From Aphanomyces cochlioides (taxonomy: Eukaryota > Oomycota > Saprolegniomycetes > Saprolegniales > Verrucalvaceae): a stretch of DNA of 64,000 bases. The position numbers and the translations under genes are program-made. The stretch is from positions 1,488,001 through 1,552,000 of the forward strand of contig JAHQRK010000014.1 of assembly GCA_019828595.1 (NCBI GenBank), in the 5' to 3' direction. A model generated the notes under the pieces. It was not told the origin of the DNA. It worked only from the letters and a program-made list of their open reading frames with translations, and did no database searches. Each line of letters starts with the position of its first letter. Position 1 is the stretch's first letter. Below are positions 57,369 to 64,000 of the stretch, piece by piece.

Positions 57369-58698
57369 AACGATTAAAAACCAGAATTTGTTTAACTGTA
57401 TAAATTTATACTGGCATTATTTATTACCAATCAAATGAGCAAATAATTCACCTAACCCCTCTAGGACAGTTTACATGTCAAGTCATTTTTTTCCGCCTCA
57501 TTATTCCTTTTGGGAACACCGATACAAATTCAACATCATAGAAACATTTTTGAAGAGAATCTCAATTATTTTATATTTTTTTGTTCTGTTGAAAAAGATT
57601 TATATTTGACTGAGATACAGTCAATCAAAGTGGTGTATCTTCCCATTCAGCCTCCACAATAGTACTGCAGAAGGAGTTGCTCCTTGAAGGTTTCTGTCGA
57701 GGATTGGAGATTGCAAGACGTAGCGATGTTTTGACGGTTGTGTGGGTCTTAGTTCAAGTAGCTTGAGTGAGGCATGGAGACACGTGCGTGCCTTCATGAT
57801 GATAACAAGAACCTCTGTGAAAAGCATAAACCAATGTGAATTTCATTTTGCATATTTCTATGCAATGACCCTTTTTGCTGGTATTTCATGATGGACATTT
57901 CGACTTGTGAAATATCTCTTGTTGACACAACAGTGGACGACGGACTAAAGTTGACCTGCCTCTATGCGTCCCTTTGGCAGAAAACAGGTGAAGACAACCC
58001 AAACAAACAATCGATGCGCGACGCCACAAGTCTTCCTCTGTGGGCCCAACATAGCGGTATAGGAGGGCCATGCTACGTTCTGATACCACGACGAATGAAG
58101 TTCAAAAAGTGCCAAGGAAAAAGTGATCAGAGGATTCATGAAGAAAAGTTTGATTCAATATACCACCACTACGTAAACAAGACCAGTCTTGCTGTCCATC
58201 AAGGCCTTCATGCTGTGCTGTGCAAACTACGGACGCACGCGAGGGAGAGATTCACGAAGGTGATTGCGATCTCGGCGGGTTGTGTCGGTAATTGTGCATC
58301 CTTGCTTTCATCCCACCCAAATGTGCCCCGTCTGGTCCATCCATAGATATCCCACAGCTTGAGATCTCGCAGCCTGCATGGATTGCGTGTTCACCTCGAT
58401 CGAAAATGCCACGGAAATGCGTCAGGAGTTATGATATCAAGCTACAATCTCATACGTAGTATGATTGTACGTGTGATGATTGCCGTCCTCGTGGTCTTTA
58501 CGACCGAGAGATTTATAGAGCGCAGGGGAGAGCCATACACTTTTAAAGATTGCCACCAAGATGCGCGGGTCGTAAGCCTGTAGAGGAACGCTTTGGCTAA
58601 AAGTCTGACTTTCTTCCAAGCTATCCAGATGTTATCAGACCCATCAGACCAATTCAACTCAGACACAGCAGGGGCTGCCTCCTCGTCGTCCACATTGC
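57369..58698. other. Intergenic / duplicated promoter region of the lipase-like gene
   Basis: Related to 50137-51236 in blocks, interrupted here by the Tc1-like element. The plus frame 57888-58346 (152 codons) is open but unlike any family I know. The first part (57370-57620) is AT-rich. Confidence 0.5.
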
Positions 58699-58713
58699 CT
58701 CATTTTCAATTTC
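58699..58713 (+). promoter_or_regulatory. Inr/FPR core promoter of lipase-like copy 2
   Basis: CTCATTTTCAATTTC matches the oomycete initiator-FPR pattern (CTCATT..CAWTTT) and lies 20 bases before the ATG at 58733. The other copies keep a related block, catTTTgAAATTGGAGCCCAAGT, directly before the ATG. Confidence 0.6.
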
Positions 58714-58732
58714 ATTCGGAGCTCAAGCCGTC

Positions 58733-60403
58733 ATGACCCAAACAGCGAACATTGAAGACTTTGCCGCCGCACCTAGCACACCTGTGCTTGAAGCCCAAGA
58801 AGCCAAGCCACGCCGTGTCACCCGCTTCCGCTTGGCTATTGCCCTTGTTGCTCTCTGCGGTGTGGTCTGCATCACCGTCGGTGCCATTGTCTTCACCCAC
58901 AAGAGTGACAAGCCCGACGCCAAGAGCATCGTCAACAACATCCAACAAACACCCGGTCTCAAGGTCAACATCAAGGCGTTGCGTTCGTCCATGCAAGTCA
59001 ATGGCAAGTCCGAAGTGACTGTCTACATCGTCCCCCGTGCGGCTCAAAACGCCTCGTCTGCGCTTGAATTCGATGCAATCTTGACCCAAGAAGGCGATGA
59101 AGTGACGGAACAGTACGTCTTGTTGGACAACCGAGGCTACTGGTCAGTGTCGTCTGGAGAGACTCTTCTTCGCTCGGGATGCTTGGACGCCTCTCAAATC
59201 CCGCCGGTTCAGCTTGTCCAAACCAGTTTGGAGAAGTCGCGCATCGTGAGCGACGTTGTTGTCGATGGTTCGGTTGTGGAGATGGGATGCGAATCTGGTC
59301 AACTGCTGAAGCTCAGCTTTGCTGGTGAAACTTTTGTGTTTTGCAACTCCAACACCAACCAATTGAGCCGTGCTCGCGGGAATGACTTGGAGCTTTCTGT
59401 GGAATACTTGCGCGACCCAACTCTTGTGCCTGACATCGTGGCTCCATCTGACTTGAACTGTCCTTTGGTCCAAACGGCTCTTCCTAACTTGGAAACGGCG
59501 CCAACATCGAGCAAGAACCACCTCGAAAGCATCGCTGGATCGGCTCACCTTGAAGCTTCATCGTGTGGTTGCAAGGGACCAAAGAAGCCTTGTTTGTTCG
59601 TCCATGGAGTTGGCACCAAGACCAGTGGTCCATTGACCGACACTGATAAGGACTCCTGGGGAAGCATCCAAGACCACGCTCCTTGCTGCACCACGACCAA
59701 GTTTGCTCATATGGACACTGTAAGCCGTGGATGGGATGATGCTAGCCTCCAACAAGAGTTCTGTAACTTGGCTCTTCAAGTCGCTACTGGTAACAACGGC
59801 AAGACCATCGGCAACCTCATCTTGTCGACTCACTCGATGGGCAACATGATCGCTGCTGCTGCTTTGGTGAACAACAAGTGCCAATTCTCGAGCGGCGTGA
59901 CTTGGGTGTCGTTGGCTGGCCCTATGCAAGGCAGTAAGAGTGCCAATTTGCTCGTTGACAAGTGCAAGTCTGGTGGTTGGGGCGACTTGGCCATCAAAGG
60001 CATTTTGAACCTTGTGGGTCAATGTCCAGCCCAACCTGGTTACTTGTCCTTGTTGCATCAATCGTCTGTGGACGCCAACCGCAAGAACCAATTCCTGGCC
60101 ATCCAATCCAAGCGTGCTCAATACGTGTCCAAGGTGGCTTGTGGTACTAGCCCAATTGGTTTGATCACCGTCGACTCGGCTCTTCAAGTCGTCGCTTCGT
60201 TGTCCAAGCACGACTCTGCCAACGACGGAGTCGTCGATATCAACAGTTGCCAAGCTGGCTACGGCACGAAAGGATTTGGTACGACCACCTCGAGCGCCAA
60301 CTACCAAGCTGCCTTGAACCACTTGGACATGTCGTTCCGCAATGGCGACGGCTGGTTCGGCGATGACCGCAAGCCCCTCAAGTGGTTTGAATGTGCTCTT
60401 TAA
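58733..60403 (+). CDS. Membrane-anchored alpha/beta-hydrolase (lipase-like), copy 2, intact
   Basis: Single exon, 556 residues. Short cytoplasmic-type N-terminus, one transmembrane segment at residues 34-55 (signal anchor), then a Ser/Thr-rich lumenal/extracellular domain of about 250 residues that I do not recognise, then an alpha/beta-hydrolase domain: oxyanion-hole-like CLFVHGVG, nucleophile elbow STHSMGN (Ser368), NDGVVDINS (Asp498) and ALNHLD (His530), the triad layout of lipases of the NDGxV/NHLD type. Many cysteines (CGCKGPKKPC, CCTT) suggest disulfides, so an extracytoplasmic enzyme acting on esters or acyl groups is likely. Substrate unknown. It lies convergent to copy 3 and 7.5 kb downstream of the broken copy 1. 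Confidence 0.85.
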   Translation: MTQTANIEDFAAAPSTPVLEAQEAKPRRVTRFRLAIALVALCGVVCITVGAIVFTHKSDKPDAKSIVNNIQQTPGLKVNIKALRSSMQVNGKSEVTVYIVPRAAQNASSALEFDAILTQEGDEVTEQYVLLDNRGYWSVSSGETLLRSGCLDASQIPPVQLVQTSLEKSRIVSDVVVDGSVVEMGCESGQLLKLSFAGETFVFCNSNTNQLSRARGNDLELSVEYLRDPTLVPDIVAPSDLNCPLVQTALPNLETAPTSSKNHLESIAGSAHLEASSCGCKGPKKPCLFVHGVGTKTSGPLTDTDKDSWGSIQDHAPCCTTTKFAHMDTVSRGWDDASLQQEFCNLALQVATGNNGKTIGNLILSTHSMGNMIAAAALVNNKCQFSSGVTWVSLAGPMQGSKSANLLVDKCKSGGWGDLAIKGILNLVGQCPAQPGYLSLLHQSSVDANRKNQFLAIQSKRAQYVSKVACGTSPIGLITVDSALQVVASLSKHDSANDGVVDINSCQAGYGTKGFGTTTSSANYQAALNHLDMSFRNGDGWFGDDRKPLKWFECAL

Positions 60404-60661
60404 CTTTATAAACATTGATTGTGTCGTTTGAACCTCATTGACGCTTTTCGTCGTCACAGAGATCGACTGTAAACTCTGCCTGAGCAAGTAATGCACTTGT
60501 TAGCTCTCGCAAAAGCTGACAAGACGCTCGCCACATCAGCCAGACGTTGACAGATATCGTTAGATTTTCTTCATCCTCCACCATGAACATAGGTTCTTGC
60601 GGTAATGACAATAGTGCAGAAGAACAGGATATCAAAGCGACATTGTTAACATTATGCACAG
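60404..60661. other. Convergent 3' intergenic region
   Basis: 258 bp between the stops of copies 2 and 3; no gene or clear terminator seen. Confidence 0.6.
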
Positions 60662-62344
60662 CTATAGAGCACATTCAAACCACTTGACGGGCTTGCGGTC
60701 ATCGCCGAACCAGCCGTCGCCATTGCGGAACGAAATGTCCAAGTGGTTCAAGGCGGCTTGGTAGTTGGCACTTGAGGTACTCTTGCCGAATCCATTCGTG
60801 CCATAACCAGCCTGGCAACTGTTGATATCGACGACACCGTCGCTGGCAGAGTCATGCTTGGATAGAGAGTCGACAATTTGCAGAGCAGAGTCGATGGTAA
60901 TCAAGCCAATGGCACTTGTGCCGCACACAATCTTCGAGACGTACTGGGCACGCTTGGATTGAATGGCCAGGAATTGGTTCTTGCGGTTGGCATCGACGGT
61001 CGATTGATGCAACAAGGACAAGTAACCAGGTTGGGCGGGACAGAAACCGACAAGGCTCAAGATGCCTTTGATGGCCAAGTCACCCCAACCACCCGAATTG
61101 CACTTTTGCTGGAGCAAGTTGGCACTCTTGCTGCCTTGCATGGGACCTCCCAAGGAGACCCAAGTCACACCACTTGAGAATTGGCACTTGTTGTTCACCA
61201 AAGCACCGGCAGCGAACATGTTACCCATCGAATGCGTCGTCAAGATGAGGTTGCCGATGGTCTTGCCGTTGTTACCAGTAGCGACTTGAAGAGCCAAGTT
61301 ACAGAACTCTTGTTGGAGGCTAGCATCATCCCATCCACGGCTTACAGTGTCCATATGAGCAAACTTGGTCGTGGTGCAGCAAGGAGCGTGGTCTTGGATG
61401 CTTCCCCAGGAGTCCTTATCAGTGTCGGTCAATGGACCACTGGTCTTGGTGCCAACTCCATGGACGAACAAACAAGGCTTCTTTGGTCCCTTGCAACCAC
61501 ACGATGAAGCTTCAAGGTGAGCCGATCCAGCGATGCTTTCGAGGTGGTTCTTGCTCGATGTTGGCGCCGTTTCCAAGTTAGGAAGAGCCGTTTGGACCAA
61601 AGGACAGTTCAAGTCAGATGGAGCCACGATGTCAGGCACAAGAGTTGGGTCGCGCAAGTATTCCACAGAAAGCTCCAAGTCATTCCCGCGAGCACGGCTC
61701 AATTGGTTGGTGTTGGAGTTGCAAAACACAAAAGTTTCACCAGCAAAGCTGAGCTTCAGCAGTTGACCAGATTCGCATCCCATCTCCACAACCGAACCAT
61801 CGACAACAACGTCGCTCACGATGCGCGACTTCTCCAAACTGGTTTGGACAAGCTGAACCGGCGGGATTTGAGAGGCGTCCAAGCATCCCGAGCGAAGAAG
61901 AGTCTCTCCAGACGACACTGACCAGTAGCCTCGGTTGTCCAACAAGACGTACTGTTCCGTCACTTCATCGCCTTCTTGGGTCAAGATTGCATCGAATTCA
62001 AGCGCAGACGAGGCGTTTTGAGCCGCACGGGGGACGATGTAGACAGTCACTTCGGACTTGCCATTGACTTGCATGGACGAACGCAACGCCTTGATGTTGA
62101 CCTTGAGACCGGGTGTTTGTTGGATGTTGTTGACGATGCTCTTGGCGTCGGGCTTGTCACTCTTGTGGGTGAAGACGATAGCACCGACAGCAATACAGAC
62201 AACACCGCAGAAGGCGACGATGGCAACAGCCAAGCGGAAGCGAGTGATGCGGCGAGGTTGAACATCTTGAGCTCCATCGACTGGCGTGGCTGGGATGGCG
62301 GCAAAGTCGTGCTCCACTTCGTTCGTGGCCTCGGCAGCAGTCAT
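60662..62344 (-). CDS. Membrane-anchored alpha/beta-hydrolase (lipase-like), copy 3, intact
   Basis: 560 residues, start MTAAEATNEVEHDFAAIPATP, transmembrane segment about residues 38-59, same triad (TTHSMGNM, SDGVVDINS, ALNHLD) as copy 2. It differs from copy 2 in the first about 60 residues and scattered sites after THSMG, but the stretch between is almost base-identical. Upstream block TTTCAAATTGGAGCCCAAGT on the minus strand directly precedes the ATG. Confidence 0.85.
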   Translation of the reverse strand: MTAAEATNEVEHDFAAIPATPVDGAQDVQPRRITRFRLAVAIVAFCGVVCIAVGAIVFTHKSDKPDAKSIVNNIQQTPGLKVNIKALRSSMQVNGKSEVTVYIVPRAAQNASSALEFDAILTQEGDEVTEQYVLLDNRGYWSVSSGETLLRSGCLDASQIPPVQLVQTSLEKSRIVSDVVVDGSVVEMGCESGQLLKLSFAGETFVFCNSNTNQLSRARGNDLELSVEYLRDPTLVPDIVAPSDLNCPLVQTALPNLETAPTSSKNHLESIAGSAHLEASSCGCKGPKKPCLFVHGVGTKTSGPLTDTDKDSWGSIQDHAPCCTTTKFAHMDTVSRGWDDASLQQEFCNLALQVATGNNGKTIGNLILTTHSMGNMFAAGALVNNKCQFSSGVTWVSLGGPMQGSKSANLLQQKCNSGGWGDLAIKGILSLVGFCPAQPGYLSLLHQSTVDANRKNQFLAIQSKRAQYVSKIVCGTSAIGLITIDSALQIVDSLSKHDSASDGVVDINSCQAGYGTNGFGKSTSSANYQAALNHLDISFRNGDGWFGDDRKPVKWFECAL

Positions 62345-63605
62345 GGCAACTTGGGCTCCAATTTGAAAGTGAGGATTCGTGGTAAGCAGCCATTACAGGC
62401 TCATATGGCATTCCATATATCCTGGGCATCTGATTTGGCTCGGTTGAAGCTACGACGGTGGCACATTGAGATCCGTTGAAGAAAATGATGAGTCCATCAG
62501 TTGCCTGTCATCTCCACGCAGCAATCCCAACGCACTTCTCAGTCCCCGTGTTGGTTATGCGTCGTTTTGCGTGAGGATGCCACGAAAAGGAGCAAACCGC
62601 TTCTGGAGGGTGGAAGGCATGTGGCATTAGTTCAGAGTTACAGGGTTCATTCGAGGAATTTCAGTAGGCAGAGATTTTCACACAACACAATCCGGATAAA
62701 ACTGTCTCTCCCTTGAAATGGTTGATTGCTTGATGCTACAGCGAAGGAGCCACCGCTCCGTCGCATTAGTAGAGTTGTTTCCTACTGAGCCTTCCAGCTC
62801 TCGTTAGGATTCATAGACTTGGACGATGAGAGTCCGATGAAGAGATTTAATTAACCTTGGCTCGCTGTATCAACTGGTTCAAAATATCGGAATTTCGTCG
62901 AGCTGGGGTTACCCACAAGTTGAGAGTTATACAAAAGGATTTCAATTACCTAAGCTGCGCGATGTGTCCTTATTGCTTATATTTTTAAGGACGTATTCTT
63001 CATGGGAGAGGCTTTTAGCCGTACTCGTTCGACTCCTGTTCATTCCAGTTGGACAATGTTTATCCGGAGAGTACCTATGATGATGGAATTCCTCTGATAT
63101 CATCCTTGGGTGCCGAAGCAGCCACATGCAATGTGAGTGCCCGTCGTGTCCCCATGGAAACGACGCGAAATAGGTGAGAAAGCACTGGCAATGCATGCTT
63201 GCATCCACTTGCCGGTTTGATAACCACTGCTGTTCGCCGAGGCACCTCATTTTCCTCCACTGAGATCCAGACGAAGTGGTCGCGCTTGAAGAAATCCACA
63301 CAATTGCCTTCTTGAACAGAAGGCATTGGACTCCAGCACTCCTTCCTCCAGCAAAACCCACTTGGTCTTCCATTTCATTGAGAGATTGCCACAAAAAAGC
63401 TTGCAATTGTTGACTGACATGCAGCTCCTATATCCATACAACGTGGATTTCATGGACAACTGAAGCATTATTACCACTGTCGACACCAACTCGAGGTAGG
63501 ATGTCCACAGCGTAAGAGAGAGCTAAACTCGTCAGCCTGGATGGATCATGACGCAGTGAAGCTTGCAAGTTGATCACAACAATCTTTTCTTAACATTCAT
63601 GGCGG
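62345..63605. other. Intergenic between lipase-like copies 3 and 4
   Basis: Minus-strand frames at 63406-62942 and 63326-63075 are open but overlap in different frames and match no family. No gene is called. Confidence 0.5.
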
Positions 63606-64000
63606 TTAAAGAGCGCATTCAAACCACTTGAGGGGCTTGCGGTCATCGCCGAACCAGCCGTCGCCATTGCGGAACGACATGTCCAAGTGGTTCAAGGCAG
63701 CTTGGTAGTTGGCGCTCGAGGTGGTCGTACCAAATCCTTTCGTGCCGTAGCCAGCTTGGCAACTGTTGATATCGACGACTCCGTCGTTGGCAGAGTCGTG
63801 CTTGGACAACGAAGCGACGACTTGAAGAGCCGAGTCGACGGTGATCAAACCAATTGGGCTAGTACCACAAGCCACCTTGGACACGTATTGAGCACGCTTG
63901 GATTGGATGGCCAGGAATTGGTTCTTGCGGTTGGCGTCCACAGACGATTGATGCAACAAGGACAAGTAACCAGGTTGGGCTGGACATTGACCCACAAGGT
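63606..64000 (-). CDS. Membrane-anchored alpha/beta-hydrolase (lipase-like), copy 4, partial (window edge)
   Basis: The last about 130 codons, ending with FECAL and a stop at 63606. The protein is identical to the end of copy 2 (NDGVVDINS, ALNHLD) with at least one silent difference. The gene continues beyond 64000. It is in the same orientation as copy 3. Confidence 0.85.
   Translation of the reverse strand, partial: LVGQCPAQPGYLSLLHQSSVDANRKNQFLAIQSKRAQYVSKVACGTSPIGLITVDSALQVVASLSKHDSANDGVVDINSCQAGYGTKGFGTTTSSANYQAALNHLDMSFRNGDGWFGDDRKPLKWFECAL

Overview
The window looks like nuclear DNA of an oomycete, most likely a saprolegnialean (Aphanomyces/Saprolegnia type). The evidence is very short introns (37-51 nt, GT..AG), oomycete-type Inr/FPR core promoter signals close upstream of start codons, a Crinkler (CRN) N-terminus, START-like coiled-coil and START-FYVE proteins, and a transposon mix (Ty3/gypsy, PIF/Harbinger, hAT, Tigger/pogo-like, Tc1/mariner-like, a tyrosine-recombinase fragment) typical of these genomes. 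No tRNA, rRNA or CRISPR was seen. The species assignment is inference.

Layout. 0.2-5.5 kb: three host genes, a six-exon alanine-glyoxylate aminotransferase with a predicted C-terminal membrane tail and two START-like/coiled-coil genes in convergent orientation. 5.4-10.5 kb: duplicated and shuffled pieces. These are a near-perfect 849-bp duplication carrying the 5' end of the second START-like gene, decayed copies of a coiled-coil gene family, and a degenerate fragment of the 2OG-dioxygenase gene found intact at 39.7 kb. 10.4-15.8 kb: a nest of DNA transposon relics (Tc1/mariner-like, two Tigger-like, a MITE-like repeat, a 27-bp minisatellite). 15.8-32.2 kb: two more copies of the decayed coiled-coil family. 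Between them lies a 10.2-kb Ty3/gypsy element whose LTRs look identical but whose RT/RNase H is deleted; it carries zinc-finger-like genes in antisense between pol and the 3' LTR.

33.4-39.6 kb: a 5'-truncated SET-OTU fusion gene, a second gypsy-type element on the minus strand with a long open pol and a chromodomain, and the N-terminus of a tyrosine recombinase at the far junction. 39.7-45.0 kb: a host block of a prolyl-hydroxylase-like 2OG dioxygenase, a coiled-coil/membrane protein and a START-FYVE gene. 46.4-50.1 kb: a broken CRN gene followed by an apparently complete PIF/Harbinger element with two open genes, matching TIRs and a 3-bp TSD.

51.2-64 kb: a four-member cluster of membrane-anchored alpha/beta-hydrolase (lipase-like) genes. 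One is broken by a single-base deletion and one runs off the window. They share long near-identical tracts that suggest recent gene conversion. A hAT element (itself hit by a TA-flanked MITE) and a decayed Tc1-like element have inserted between copies. Most of the window is repeat-driven turnover around about ten host genes.
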